NCBI RefSeq assembly: GCF_040371085.1
Contig: NZ_JAMBMT010000001.1
Span: 1,116,001 to 1,180,000 of the forward strand
Origin: Psychrobacter sp. AH5
Lineage (GTDB): Bacteria > Pseudomonadota > Gammaproteobacteria > Pseudomonadales > Moraxellaceae
Reading direction: 5' to 3'
Length of the DNA: 64,000 nt
Part shown: in pieces, positions 44,762 through 56,285 of the stretch
How the letters are laid out: every line of letters starts with the position of its first letter
Numbering within the stretch: position 1 is the first letter of the stretch
The notes under the pieces: generated by a model
What the model was told of the DNA's origin: nothing
Databases searched by the model: none
Seen by the model: the letters and a program-made list of their open reading frames with translations, nothing else
Position numbers and translations under genes: made by a program

Positions 44762-45286
44762 CTAATGTTTTTTGGTATCGCCAACTATTTTATCCATAAA
44801 GGCAAATAATAATCCCGATAGCACAAAAGCCATATGGATAATGACTTTCCACATCAGTTTATCGGCATCAAGCTCGCTCATATTGCCTGAGATGTCCATA
44901 AAAGACTTTAACAGATCGATTGCCGAGATAGCGACAATAGCGCCAATGACTTTTAGCTTGAGGCCTGAAAAGTCCACCTTGCCCATCCAGCTAGGCCGAT
45001 CATCGCTAGTACCAGTATCAATTTTGGAGACAAAAATCTCATAGCCACTAAAGATAATAATAAGCAGTAAGCTTGCTACCAAAGAGATATCGACTAGCAC
45101 CAAAATATTGACGATAACATCTGATACTGAGTCGCTTAAAACATGAGACATCATCCCCAAAAGCTTTTGCACAAACTTGATAAATAGTATAACAATGCCT
45201 ATTACCAAGCCTAAATAAAACGGTGTCAATATCCAGCGGCTATTAAAGATAGTTTTTTCTAGGTAATATTCAAATTTTTTTAGCAT
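44762..45286 (-). CDS. UPF0114 (YqhA-like) membrane protein
   Basis: 174 residues with four hydrophobic segments. N-terminal KFEYYLEKTIFNSRWILTPFYLGLVIGIVIL, then ILVLVDISLVASLLLIIIFSGYEIFVSKI, the family-typical polar loop RPSWMGKVDFSGLKLKVIGAIVAISAIDLLKSFM, and a C-terminal helix. This order matches the YqhA/UPF0114 family. The role is not established. It lies 22 bp downstream of creD on the same strand, so both may be co-transcribed. Confidence 0.9.
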   Translation of the reverse strand: MLKKFEYYLEKTIFNSRWILTPFYLGLVIGIVILFIKFVQKLLGMMSHVLSDSVSDVIVNILVLVDISLVASLLLIIIFSGYEIFVSKIDTGTSDDRPSWMGKVDFSGLKLKVIGAIVAISAIDLLKSFMDISGNMSELDADKLMWKVIIHMAFVLSGLLFAFMDKIVGDTKKH

Positions 45287-45308
45287 TTATGTCTCTTGAG
45301 AGTGTAAG

Positions 45309-46943
45309 TTAAGCTATTTTATACCAGTCTATTTTTCGGGTCATTATCATAACGCAGGCGAGTAGTATAAAGCAGAATACCGCGCCTAAAAGTAGATTTA
45401 AATCCTCAGTAGTCAATATGCCATAGAACGCCGCGTAGAGTCCGGCCAGTATAGCGGTAAAGATAACTGCGCGTTTGACGCCGCCGAGCACATAATAAGT
45501 GTACCAACCGATAAGGCCAACGCAGGCACTAGCAGCGATAGTGTAAGCTTGCCAAAAGACAGTTTGCTCAGCTAAGGGTAACAATAATACATAAAAGGTC
45601 AGGAGCGCGCAGCCGACTAGCAGATATTGGATAGGGTGAATACGATTTGACTTTATGATCTCAAATAAGAAAAAAGTGCCAAACGAGACTAATATCAGTA
45701 ACAAGGCATATTTCATGGTACGTTCGGTTTGCAGATAGACATCGTTAGGCTCTGCAAAACTTACCCCAAAACTATTTAAGCGTATGCTATTGAGATGGCC
45801 TTGATTGACATAATTAGTATTGTCGGCAGCTGCTGTAGCATCCTCTACTATAAAGGCGGCAGCTTCATAATTAGTCGATTGCTGACTACTTTGCAAGCTA
45901 GCTTGACTATCAATCTTGCAGCTATTATTTGGCATAGCAAGGCACTGTGATAAGTATTGATTATTGGCGACTGTCAAATACTGGTTTTGCCAGTGAGCTT
46001 CAAAGCCGTCAGCCGTGAGATTTTTGGCATTAGGGAGCGCTTTGCCGATGAAGTTTGGCGCATGCCAGTTGCTACGCATGGTGAGCTCAAAGTTCTGTCC
46101 GGTCGGTACCGTATTTAACGTACTAATACCAGATAAGGGCAAGTCAATCACCATATTCACAGCCTTTTTAGCACTGCTGTTAGTGGCCGAAGTATGGGTA
46201 ACGTTTGAAGTGTTAATAACGTCTGGAGTATTAGCAAGCGGGTTATTAGGGTTTTGAGCAGTCGTAATACTTGATTGTAGCTGAGCTATTACGCTTGTAG
46301 GCAGCCTTACTTCAACGTAGCTTAAACCATTAAGCATAACGGTTTGTGGATAAGTGGCTTTGATAGGCTGCTTATCAATAGTAATAGTCGGTAGTGTCGC
46401 TACGCCGCGCAAGTCTGATATCGGAATAATGAGCTTGGCTTCATTCCAATGTCTAATGGTTTGTTCTGCCGTTATACCTTCACCAGTTATTGAGCTCTCA
46501 GGCGCGCTTGAGTCTATGCTCTCGCCAGTGGTTAGGGGTGCTTGATTGTTGTCTAGCCCGTAGCTTTGCTCAAAGGTTATGTCGCCGCTATAGCTTGTGG
46601 CGTGATAGATACCGCGTTGATAAGTATCGGTGCTAACCGCTAGATCTTGCACAGTTGAGGTTTGAGCGGCAAATATAGTATCAACTGACGCATAAGCAGG
46701 AGCACATTTGCTAGCTTTGTCAGCGTTCGCCCTAGTGCATTCTGGCGTTATGGTAGTAGGAATAGCAATAAATGGGGTGATAATCTCTTGGGGATTGACG
46801 TGTTGATCGGCGATTTCTTTGACTACTGAATCAGCATAATATTGCCTTTCAGTGATGACATCGCTAAACATGGTTAGGCCGATGGCAAAGATTGCACAAA
46901 GGCTTACGATGATAGAGAGTTTGATAAATAGAGTCCTTTGCAT
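45309..46943 (-). CDS. creD: Inner-membrane protein CreD
   Basis: 544 residues from the ATG at 46943 (MQRTLFIKLSIIVSLC), which has GAGG 9 nt upstream; an in-frame ATG at 46988 would add 15 residues. One N-terminal membrane helix with ITERQYYADSVVKEIA, a long periplasmic region (about 50-400), then a C-terminal bundle of five to six helices starting near MKYALLLILVSFGTFFLFEI and including RIHPIQYLLVGCALLTFYVLLLPLAEQ. These are hallmarks of CreD, which in enterics is controlled by the CreBC two-component system and linked to envelope stress and beta-lactam response. No creBC genes are nearby. Confidence 0.93.
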   Translation of the reverse strand: MQRTLFIKLSIIVSLCAIFAIGLTMFSDVITERQYYADSVVKEIADQHVNPQEIITPFIAIPTTITPECTRANADKASKCAPAYASVDTIFAAQTSTVQDLAVSTDTYQRGIYHATSYSGDITFEQSYGLDNNQAPLTTGESIDSSAPESSITGEGITAEQTIRHWNEAKLIIPISDLRGVATLPTITIDKQPIKATYPQTVMLNGLSYVEVRLPTSVIAQLQSSITTAQNPNNPLANTPDVINTSNVTHTSATNSSAKKAVNMVIDLPLSGISTLNTVPTGQNFELTMRSNWHAPNFIGKALPNAKNLTADGFEAHWQNQYLTVANNQYLSQCLAMPNNSCKIDSQASLQSSQQSTNYEAAAFIVEDATAAADNTNYVNQGHLNSIRLNSFGVSFAEPNDVYLQTERTMKYALLLILVSFGTFFLFEIIKSNRIHPIQYLLVGCALLTFYVLLLPLAEQTVFWQAYTIAASACVGLIGWYTYYVLGGVKRAVIFTAILAGLYAAFYGILTTEDLNLLLGAVFCFILLACVMIMTRKIDWYKIA

Positions 46944-47081
46944 ACGATTATCCTCAGGCTGATGAGTTAAACATCGACTTGGTAACAAGCCGATAAGCTT
47001 AACAAGCAGCGTAGAGGAGCCATACTAAAAATCGGTGCAATAAAGATGGAAAGTTTATGAAAAGTCGTTTTATGAAGTCCT

Positions 47082-47096
47082 AAAATAGCCTAAGCA
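47082..47096 (+). repeat. Copy 2 of dispersed intergenic motif AAAATAGCCTAAGCA
   Basis: Lies between the nadR-type kinase gene and creD. It is identical over 15 bp to 57924-57938 and 58715-58729. Confidence 0.75.
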
Positions 47097-47138
47097 ATTG
47101 CTATAAATTACTTATTAAACTCCTTATTAGGTGCTTTG

Positions 47139-47750
47139 TTAACTTAATTCACTAAGCCAATGAACCACTTGCTGTACTCGCGATTCACGACTACCGCCAA
47201 TACGCCGAAACGACTTATTATAATAAATAAGCTCATTCTCAAAGCGAGTACTGATAGCCTGACGATCATAAGGAGCATCACGCAGATCATCAGCAACCCA
47301 AGGAATATCCACCTCCGTTAATAATATCAAATCATACTGATGGGCTAGAGCCGCTTGCGTCAGCTCATTTGGGCAGTCGCCATAATACCAATTGGCATAG
47401 ATCATTAGCTCAAACAGACTGGTATCGCAGAATAGATAGTTTTGGGAGGTTTGCTTTACAGTAGTGCCATTTGCTAGTTGCTGCGCTAATTTATTCTCAA
47501 GCTCAATCTGACCTTGCGCGATAGGTAATAAATCCTCCCAAGTACAGGTCTGCTGCTTTGTATTCCACTTGTCTTGCAAATAAAGACGCATGTATTCAGG
47601 CACCCACAGGCTATCAAAGTGCGCAGCCAAATCGCGGCATAGCGTAGTTTTGCCGGTACTCTCTGCGCCCAAAATAGCTACGGTTATGACCGATTTAGGC
47701 GTACGTTGCTTCAAACGAGGACTGACTGCGGTAGCGTTGTTGCCATTCAT
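47139..47750 (-). CDS. NadR-type ribosylnicotinamide kinase (AAA domain only)
   Basis: Phosphorylates nicotinamide riboside to NMN by family assignment. About 203 residues from the ATG at 47750 (MNGNNATAVSPRLKQR); an ATG at 47786 adds 12. P-loop: VAILGAESTGKTTLCRDLAAHF. Then SLWVPEYMRLYLQDKW, LFCDTSLFELMIYANWYYG, YDLILLTEVDIPWVADDLRDAP and RFENELIYYNKSFRRIGG. This corresponds to the C-terminal kinase domain of NadR; there is no HTH or NMN adenylyltransferase domain. The gene overlaps the end of pnuC by 56 bp, so uptake and phosphorylation of the vitamin are tightly coupled. Confidence 0.88.
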   Translation of the reverse strand: MNGNNATAVSPRLKQRTPKSVITVAILGAESTGKTTLCRDLAAHFDSLWVPEYMRLYLQDKWNTKQQTCTWEDLLPIAQGQIELENKLAQQLANGTTVKQTSQNYLFCDTSLFELMIYANWYYGDCPNELTQAALAHQYDLILLTEVDIPWVADDLRDAPYDRQAISTRFENELIYYNKSFRRIGGSRESRVQQVVHWLSELS

Positions 47751-48447
47751 AATATGCCCAAATAGCGATAAGAGTGAACACCACATATTGTATCGCGGTG
47801 AAGGTAAAACCTTTATAAAAATATAACGGTACTGAGATGGTGTTAGCCACTATCCATAATAGCCAATGCTCGATTTTGCGCCGAGCCATCAGCCACATCG
47901 CCATCAAAAACAGCGCGGTGGTTAGCATGTCAGTGTAGTCAACCCAAGTAAATAACTGTAGCCCTAATACCGCTCCATCAAAGCTAAAGTTATTATTAAT
48001 AACCGGCCGGAAGTAATAAATCAGTGCCACAAAGCTCATAGTCAGTACGGCTAGTAGTGCTAAGATAGGCAAATCTTGTTTATTGATATGCTCAACTTGT
48101 ATCTCAGTAGTAGAGGAGCTCTCAGCGCTCTTTTTCTCAAGATTTTGTGTGTTTGTCGCATTGTGTTTTTGGCGATCGACCTTATTTTTAGTCCAATTAA
48201 ACCAGCCATATAGGCTCATCACGCTATAATAAGCGTTGATAAACATATCACCAAATAGCTGCCATTGCCAAAGCAAATAGACAAAGATGCCGGTACTAAT
48301 CAGACCAATAGGAAAAACTAAAACGTTAAGACGGCTGGCAAGTAATACGCTTGCTATCCCGCAAATCACCGCAATCAACTCTAAGCTGATAAATAAGGCG
48401 GAGTAGTCCGCATATTGACCAAATAGCCAATTAAAAATCTCTGCCAT
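47695..48447 (-). CDS. pnuC: Nicotinamide riboside transporter PnuC
   Basis: Facilitates uptake of nicotinamide riboside, trapped by the downstream kinase. 250 residues with seven to eight membrane helices. Motifs: ISLELIAVICGIASVLLASR, QLFGDMFINAYYSVMSLYGWFNW (with the PnuC-typical WxxW core) and WLLWIVANTISVPLYFYKGFTFTAIQYVVF. An unusually long polar loop (KNKVDRQKHNATNTQNLEKK and on, residues ~87-125) sits between helices 3 and 4. Good ribosome site AGGAAG 8 nt upstream. Forms a two-gene unit with the kinase. Confidence 0.93.
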   Translation of the reverse strand: MAEIFNWLFGQYADYSALFISLELIAVICGIASVLLASRLNVLVFPIGLISTGIFVYLLWQWQLFGDMFINAYYSVMSLYGWFNWTKNKVDRQKHNATNTQNLEKKSAESSSTTEIQVEHINKQDLPILALLAVLTMSFVALIYYFRPVINNNFSFDGAVLGLQLFTWVDYTDMLTTALFLMAMWLMARRKIEHWLLWIVANTISVPLYFYKGFTFTAIQYVVFTLIAIWAYYEWQQRYRSQSSFEATYA

Positions 48448-48801
48448 GAAACTTCCTAGTTATAGTAGAGCGTGTTAAATAGTCATAAAAAGCCGCTGCG
48501 GATAGCCAAAATCATAGGCTCAATAGACTCTCGGGTTTATGGATGATAGTAAAGATGGCGTAAATATAATTAATTTCTATCATTCTCTATGGTTTACGAC
48601 AAGGTTGATAGTTATTTGTAACAAACTATTAGTAAATTTTTATTATTCAGGCATAATAAGGGCATTAGTTTTAAGTTTACAGTTATTCACTGAATATTTA
48701 TCAACAACCTCATTGAAAAAAGGTCACTAAAAGGTTGAGCCTTATTTTCGTAAATTTTATGCTTATTATAGGCAATATAGTAGTAGACAAGGAAGCTTAT
48801 C
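48448..48801. other. Intergenic region between divergent pnuC and the FabH-like gene
   Basis: About 350 bp, AT-rich, with promoters for both sides expected. A 63-residue plus-strand frame at 48539-48730 has no domain or ribosome site I would defend. No NAD- or NMN-sensing riboswitch could be recognised. Confidence 0.5.
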
Positions 48802-49947
48802 ATGACGACTTGTATCACCGGCACCGGTCTTTACATTCCTCCTTACAGCATTAGCAACGAAGAGCTAGTCGAATCATTCAATCAATATGTAGAAAATTAT
48901 AACGAGCAGCACGCTGATGAGATTGATAATGGCACTATTACTGCCTTACAACCTTCCTCGGCTGAGTTTATCGAAAAAGTCTCTGGTATTAAGTCGCGTT
49001 ATGTGATGGAAAAAGACGGTATTCTTGATCCTGAGATTATGGCACCAGTCATCGCTTATCGTAACCTTGGCGAAGAGCTGTCAGTGATGGCAGAGATGGG
49101 TGTAGCGGCGCTCCAAGATGCATTAGCAGACGCTGGCCTAGAAGCTAATGATTTGGATGGTATTATTCTTGCCTGCTCAAACTTCCAGCGCACTTATCCA
49201 GCGGTTGCTATCGAGATTCAAAACGCTATCGGTATGGTTGGCGGTTTTGCTTATGATATGAACGTGGCGTGTAGTGCGGCGACCTTTGGATTGTCACAAG
49301 CGCATGGCTCAATCTTATCAGGGCTTGCAAAACGCATTGCGGTAGTCAACGTTGAGATCACCTCCGCGCATTTGAACTGGCGTAATCGTGACAGCCACTT
49401 TATCTTCGGTGATGTCGCAACCGCTAGTATCGTTGAAGAGCTTGATACCCCAAAAGGCTATGAGATCCTAAATAGTAAGCTATTTACCCAGTTCTCAACC
49501 AACATCAAAAACGAATATGGCTTTATGGATCGCTCAGAGTTTTTGGCCGCTGAGACTGAGATGTATCCAGACCTCAAAGCTCCGGTCACTGATAAATTGT
49601 TCTTACAAAACGGACGTAAAGTCTTTCGTGAAGTTTGCCCAAAAGTCTCTGAGGTCATCACCGAGCATTTAACTGAAAATGATCTGACAGCTAAAGATGT
49701 CAAAATGATGTGGTTACATCAGGCCAATGCCAATATGCTAGATCTGATCCTGCGCACTGTGGTGGGTAAAGAGGCGGATAAAGCTATTGTCCCAAGCGTC
49801 ATTGCTGAGTTTGCTAATACCAGCTCAGCGAGCCCTATGATTGTCTTCCACCGCTATAAGGATGATTTGCAATCAGGCGATTTAGGGGTGATTTGCTCAT
49901 TTGGTGCCGGTTACTCTATCGGTTCAGTACTGGTGCGCAAAGTGTAG
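48802..49947 (+). CDS. Beta-ketoacyl-ACP synthase III-like enzyme (FabH family, long form)
   Basis: Thiolase-fold condensing enzyme, probably starting fatty acid (or related) chains from an acyl donor and malonyl-ACP. 381 residues, longer than classical FabH (about 317). N-terminus [23 protein letters not shown]. Catalytic Cys in [13 protein letters not shown]. Catalytic His in [14 protein letters not shown] and Asn in [15 protein letters not shown], then [20 protein letters not shown]. The extra length lies near residues 30-80 and 215-265. Several FabH-like families share this form, so donor specificity is open. Ribosome site AAGGAAG is 11 nt upstream. Confidence 0.9.
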   Translation: MTTCITGTGLYIPPYSISNEELVESFNQYVENYNEQHADEIDNGTITALQPSSAEFIEKVSGIKSRYVMEKDGILDPEIMAPVIAYRNLGEELSVMAEMGVAALQDALADAGLEANDLDGIILACSNFQRTYPAVAIEIQNAIGMVGGFAYDMNVACSAATFGLSQAHGSILSGLAKRIAVVNVEITSAHLNWRNRDSHFIFGDVATASIVEELDTPKGYEILNSKLFTQFSTNIKNEYGFMDRSEFLAAETEMYPDLKAPVTDKLFLQNGRKVFREVCPKVSEVITEHLTENDLTAKDVKMMWLHQANANMLDLILRTVVGKEADKAIVPSVIAEFANTSSASPMIVFHRYKDDLQSGDLGVICSFGAGYSIGSVLVRKV

Positions 49948-49978
49948 ATCTACTTTGACTTGGATATGATCTCTACAT

Positions 49979-50014
49979 AAAAAATAGCTAAGAGCACTCT
50001 TGGCTATTTTTTTG
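49979..50014 (+). terminator. Rho-independent terminator of the FabH-like gene
   Basis: AAAATAGCTAAGAG (49981-49994) pairs, with one wobble, with CTCTTGGCTATTTT (49997-50010), followed by more T. It lies about 35 bp past the stop. Confidence 0.85.
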
Positions 50015-50092
50015 TTTAGCGATTAATGAAAAAAGAAGTTTTGAGTTTAAAACAGAAGATTACTTAGTGGTTTTAATTTCAGTGCAAAAATT

Positions 50093-50101
50093 TGCTATAA
50101 T
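50093..50101 (+). promoter_or_regulatory. Likely extended -10 promoter of prfA
   Basis: TGCTATAAT, a perfect TATAAT (50096-50101) with the TGn extension, lies about 40 bp before the prfA start. The -35 region is poor, which is usual for extended -10 promoters. Confidence 0.6.
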
Positions 50102-50139
50102 CGCTCTCTTAATTTAATTATTCAAATAAAAGCCCTTTT

Positions 50140-51228
50140 ATGAAAGAATCCTTACGCCTGCGCTTAGACCAAATGGTAGATCGTTATGAAGAGGTCACCG
50201 CCTTACTCTCTGATCCTGGGGTCATTAGCGATAATAATAAATTTCGTGAGCTATCTGTTGAGCACAGCGATTTGATGGATATCACCACTTTGTGGTTGAA
50301 TTATGGCCGCGCTGAAAAAGATCAAGCTGACGCTGAAGCAATGTTAGAAGACGCCTCAGATCCTGAGATGAAGGAGATGATGCAGGACGAGATTGACAGT
50401 GCTCGTGAGGCTATAGTTAAGATGGAAGAGGATCTTAACGTCATGATGCTGCCCAAAGATCCTAATGATAAAGTTCCGGCGTTTTTGGAGATACGTGCTG
50501 GCACTGGCGGTGATGAGGCCGCTATCTTTTCAGGCGATCTGTTCCGTATGTATCAAAAATACGCGCAAACCCAAGGCTGGACGCTTGAGATACTATCTGC
50601 TAATGAAGGCGAGCATGGCGGCTATAAAGAGATCATCAGCCGCATCTCAGGCAATAGCGTTTATGGGCGCTTAAAGTTCGAATCGGGCGCGCACCGAGTG
50701 CAGCGGGTGCCTGAGACTGAGAGCCAAGGCCGCGTCCATACCTCAGCTTGTACGGTAGCCGTTATGCCGGAAGTGGAGATTGACGATAGTGTTGAGCTTA
50801 ATCCTGCTGATATAAAGATGGATACCTTTCGCTCTAGCGGCGCCGGTGGTCAGCACGTTAACACCACTGATTCAGCGGTGCGCTTAACCCATATACCGAC
50901 AGGCACGGTGGTGGAGTGTCAGCAAGAGCGTAGCCAACACAAAAACCGAGCTCATGCAATGAAAATGCTGATCTCCAAAATTCAACAAGCCAAAGTACAA
51001 GCGCAGGTTGATGTTGCTGATTCTATTCGCCGTGATTTGGTCGGTAGTGGCGATCGTAGCGAGCGTATTCGCACTTACAATTTTCCGCAAGGACGTATGA
51101 CCGATCACCGTATCAATTTAACTTTGTATAAGCTTGATGCGATTATGGAAGGTGATTTGGATGAGCTGCTAGATGCCTTACTACGCGAGCATCAAGCCGA
51201 TCTTATGGCTAGTATTGGTGGTGAGTAG
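50140..51228 (+). CDS. prfA: Peptide chain release factor 1
   Basis: Recognises UAA and UAG in the ribosomal A site and triggers release of the finished protein. 362 residues. The GGQ catalytic motif is at residues 236-238 in [20 protein letters not shown]. Domain 2 carries the RF1-type stop-codon region [14 protein letters not shown]. The recognition-tripeptide equivalent is Pro-Glu-Thr rather than the textbook Pro-x-Thr of E. coli (PAT), which still fits the P-x-T pattern of RF1 and excludes RF2 (SPF). No frameshift site is present or expected. Confidence 0.97.
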   Translation: MKESLRLRLDQMVDRYEEVTALLSDPGVISDNNKFRELSVEHSDLMDITTLWLNYGRAEKDQADAEAMLEDASDPEMKEMMQDEIDSAREAIVKMEEDLNVMMLPKDPNDKVPAFLEIRAGTGGDEAAIFSGDLFRMYQKYAQTQGWTLEILSANEGEHGGYKEIISRISGNSVYGRLKFESGAHRVQRVPETESQGRVHTSACTVAVMPEVEIDDSVELNPADIKMDTFRSSGAGGQHVNTTDSAVRLTHIPTGTVVECQQERSQHKNRAHAMKMLISKIQQAKVQAQVDVADSIRRDLVGSGDRSERIRTYNFPQGRMTDHRINLTLYKLDAIMEGDLDELLDALLREHQADLMASIGGE

Positions 51229-51309
51229 TATTATCTAATTTGAATCTTTGCTCGTTTATAACCTTAATTAGAGTTAAATATAAATAAACCCATTGAATTT
51301 GAGAATTTT

Positions 51310-52854
51310 ATGTCAAAGCAGAATGCAAATAATCAAGCCTCAGAAGAACAAGCGCCCACTGCCGAGGAAGCTAACGAGCTTATTGCTCAATTACAAGCTA
51401 AGCTTGACGACATTAGTGCCTCTGGTAAGCAGCCTTATCCTAATCAGTTCAAACGCACCGATTATGCAGCAGATTTGCAGACTGCTTTTGAAGGCGTATC
51501 TAAAGCTGAGATTGAAGAAAAAGTGGCAAATGGCGAGAAGACTCAGGTCCATGTCGCAGGCCGCGTGATGCTTAATCGTGGCTCGTTTATTGTTATCCAA
51601 GATATGACCGGTCGTATTCAATTATATGTAGCGCGTAAAGAATTAGACGAGGATACCCTAGCAAGCATTAAGTCACTAGATTTAGGCGACATCGTTGGGG
51701 TATCAGGTTATATTGGGCGCTCGGGTAAAGGTGATCTATATGTACATATCGAAGAGTTCACGCTACTAACCAAAGCGTTACGCCCAATGCCAAATAAATT
51801 CCATGGTTTAGCCGATGTCGAGGCGCGCTATCGTAACCGTCATTTAGATTTGATGACCAATGAGGCCACGCGAGATACTTTTGTGATTCGTAGTCAGGTG
51901 ATTAGTGGTATCCGTAAATTTATGCTTAGCGAGCGCTTTATGGAAGTTGAGACGCCGATGATGCATCCAATACCAGGCGGCGCGGTGGCACGTCCGTTTG
52001 AGACGCATCATAACGCTCTTGATATGCCGCTGTATCTACGTATTGCACCAGAGCTGTATTTGAAACGCCTAGTGATTGGCGGGTTTGAGAAAGTATTTGA
52101 GATCAACCGTAGTTTTCGTAATGAGGGCGTATCGACGCGTCATAATCCTGAATTTACTATGATTGAATTTTATCAAGCTTATGCTGACTATCATGATTTG
52201 ATGGATTTGACTGAGCGTCTGTTTAATCAGCTAGCTATTGACATATTAGGTACGACTGAGCTGACTTATCAAGGCGAAGCTATTAGTCTAAAAGCGCCTT
52301 TCGCGCGTTTATCTATGTCGGATGCTATCGCGCAATATGCTGAAGGTTTTGACATGAGCCGTATTGATGATCGCGACTATCTAGCCGATTATGTAACAAA
52401 CACTCTGCATCAGCCTATCAATGACGTCTTTGGTGTAGGTAAGCTTAAGACTATCGTGTTTGAAGAGACCGCTGAGCATAAACTTCGTCAGCCGACTTTT
52501 ATCACTGAATATCCTGCTGAAACCTCGCCACTTGCGCGTCGCAGCGATGATAATCCAGAGATTACCGATCGCTTTGAGCTGTTCATCGGTGGTCGTGAAT
52601 TAGCCAATGGCTTTAGCGAACTGAATGATCCGGCGGATCAGGCGGAGCGCTTTCGCGGGCAAGTTGCCGAAAAAGATGCGGGCGATGATGAAGCCATGCA
52701 CTTTGATGAAGAGTATATCGAAGCCTTGTCTTACGGCTTACCGCCAACAGCAGGCGAGGGTATCGGTATCGATCGTTTGGTAATGTTATTCACCAATTCT
52801 GCTAGTATTCGTGATGTGATTTTGTTCCCGCATATGCGCCGCAAAGTCGACTAA
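51310..52854 (+). CDS. lysS: Lysyl-tRNA synthetase (class II)
   Basis: Charges tRNA-Lys. 514 residues. The N-terminal anticodon-binding OB fold (about 75-165) contains [22 protein letters not shown] and [21 protein letters not shown]. Class II motif 1 region: [21 protein letters not shown]. Motif 2: [23 protein letters not shown]. Motif 3: [18 protein letters not shown]. The first ~40 residues are a Gln/Glu/Ala-rich polar extension. Downstream of prfA by 80 bp and probably in the same transcript, ended by the terminator at 52898. Confidence 0.98.
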   Translation: MSKQNANNQASEEQAPTAEEANELIAQLQAKLDDISASGKQPYPNQFKRTDYAADLQTAFEGVSKAEIEEKVANGEKTQVHVAGRVMLNRGSFIVIQDMTGRIQLYVARKELDEDTLASIKSLDLGDIVGVSGYIGRSGKGDLYVHIEEFTLLTKALRPMPNKFHGLADVEARYRNRHLDLMTNEATRDTFVIRSQVISGIRKFMLSERFMEVETPMMHPIPGGAVARPFETHHNALDMPLYLRIAPELYLKRLVIGGFEKVFEINRSFRNEGVSTRHNPEFTMIEFYQAYADYHDLMDLTERLFNQLAIDILGTTELTYQGEAISLKAPFARLSMSDAIAQYAEGFDMSRIDDRDYLADYVTNTLHQPINDVFGVGKLKTIVFEETAEHKLRQPTFITEYPAETSPLARRSDDNPEITDRFELFIGGRELANGFSELNDPADQAERFRGQVAEKDAGDDEAMHFDEEYIEALSYGLPPTAGEGIGIDRLVMLFTNSASIRDVILFPHMRRKVD

Positions 52855-52897
52855 TAGCCCTGATAAGTGTTAACTCATTAAATATTATCATCACAAC

Positions 52898-52923
52898 AAG
52901 CCAGACGATTGCTCTGGCTTTTT
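52898..52923 (+). terminator. Rho-independent terminator of lysS
   Basis: AAGCCAGA pairs perfectly with TCTGGCTT around a 7-nt loop, followed by TTT. It lies about 45 bp after the lysS stop. Confidence 0.85.
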
Positions 52924-53019
52924 GCTATACTAAAACGCTTAAAACTTTTAATTTTTTGAAAGCTTTAATCCTCCAAAGACCCTAACTCTACTTGGCACCT
53001 TATTGAATACTGGATAGCT

Positions 53020-55056
<2,037 letters not shown>

Positions 55057-55286
55057 CTAAGCAATTTAAAACCCTATTTGTTTAGCACAGTAATACAAGG
55101 AAGTATAATCGCTTTTTTAACCATAAAAGGTCTTATTTAAAAGCTATTTTATTGATATAAATAACAATATTGGAGTATAAGACTTATAAATTGTACGCCT
55201 TGGATATTTTTTTAATAGGTAAAATAATTTTATTTGGCTATAATGGTTAAGTTATATTAAAAACTAAAAATAGTTTAGGTGAGAAT

Positions 55287-56186
55287 ATGTTAGATAATTT
55301 ACGCGGTATGGCCGTGTTCGCCAGTGTAGTCGGACACGGCTCTTTTAGTGGCTCGGCCCGTGAGCTTGGCATTACTACTAGTGCTGTTAGCCAGCAGATC
55401 CGCTCATTAGAGAACGAGCTTGGGGTGGTGCTTTTGCATCGCTCTACTCGTAAGCTTAGCTTAACAGAAGCAGGTGAGAGCTTTTATGAAGCAGCCAAAG
55501 ATGTGGTTAGTGCTGCTGAGCAAGGGCGCATAAAAGTTAATCAATTACGTGATGAGCTGGCCGGTAGCTTACGTATTGCTACTACGCCTGAGCTTGGTGT
55601 TCATCATATCTTGCCTGCGTTATCAAGCTGGATGGCGGCTCATGATGATTTGAGCATTACCTATTTTGCTGACAACCGTTATATAGATATGATTGATGAG
55701 CGTATCGATATTGCGGTGCGTATGAGTCCAAGTATTGATGATTCGGCTCTTAGCAGTCATCCTTTATCTGATGTGCGTCAGGTGCTCGTCGCTTCTCCGC
55801 AGTATTTGCGTCAGCATAAGAAGATAGAGAGCCCTAAGGATTTGGCTGATCATCAACTTATTGTCATCGATATCATGAAAGATGCCAATTACGTTGAGCT
55901 CTCCAAAACTGAAACCAGTAAAAAGACGCGTATTAAGATGGATTCACGTATCCACACCAATAATGTCTTTATGGCGATGACTTTGGCGAAAGAGGGTCAT
56001 GGCATTATTAGAATTATGGAGATGGATGTTAAGCGGGAGCTTGAAAATGGTAATTTGGTAGAGGTGTTGACCGGTTATCAATTGCCAAGTTTTGTACTCT
56101 ACGCCGTTACTTTGAATCGTGAGCAACAACCGGCTAAGATTACCCGCTGTTTAGAGGTATTGAAAAAATATTTTCATGCTAGCTAA
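55287..56186 (+). CDS. LysR-family transcriptional regulator
   Basis: 299 residues. The N-terminal winged helix-turn-helix (about 1-60) is clear: MAVFASVVGHGSFSGSARELG, ITTSAVSQQIRSLENELGV, LLHRSTRKLSLTEAGESFYE. The effector domain (about 90-295) includes LRIATTPELGVHHILPAL and DERIDIAVRMSPSIDDSALSSHPL, typical of the CrgA/DmlR-like branch of the family. Its target and ligand are unknown. The neighbours are dnaX upstream, with a ~230-bp AT-rich gap, and the convergent argD downstream, which gives no hint. Confidence 0.93.
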   Translation: MLDNLRGMAVFASVVGHGSFSGSARELGITTSAVSQQIRSLENELGVVLLHRSTRKLSLTEAGESFYEAAKDVVSAAEQGRIKVNQLRDELAGSLRIATTPELGVHHILPALSSWMAAHDDLSITYFADNRYIDMIDERIDIAVRMSPSIDDSALSSHPLSDVRQVLVASPQYLRQHKKIESPKDLADHQLIVIDIMKDANYVELSKTETSKKTRIKMDSRIHTNNVFMAMTLAKEGHGIIRIMEMDVKRELENGNLVEVLTGYQLPSFVLYAVTLNREQQPAKITRCLEVLKKYFHAS

Positions 56187-56210
56187 TTTTTAAAAAACAT
56201 TTGTATTTAT

Positions 56211-56250
56211 AAAAAGGCCTTTAGCTTATCGGTCAGCTAAAGGCCTTTTT
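56211..56250. terminator. Bidirectional terminator between the LysR gene and argD
   Basis: A perfect 16-bp stem (AAAAAGGCCTTTAGCT with AGCTAAAGGCCTTTTT) and an 8-nt loop, lying between convergent genes. The A and T tracts are part of the stem and serve both directions. Confidence 0.93.
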
Positions 56251-56285
56251 ATGGACTATTTTAGGACTTAGTTATAACTCCAAAA

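Noticed and set aside
48539..48730. 63-residue plus-strand frame upstream of the FabH-like gene
   Set aside because: No domain and no ribosome site; AT-rich promoter region is the simpler reading.
49979..50014. Fifth copy of the AAAATAGCCTAAGCA motif in the FabH-like gene terminator (AAAATAGCTAAG)
   Set aside because: It lacks one base and the 3' part, and the sequence is already explained as a terminator stem.
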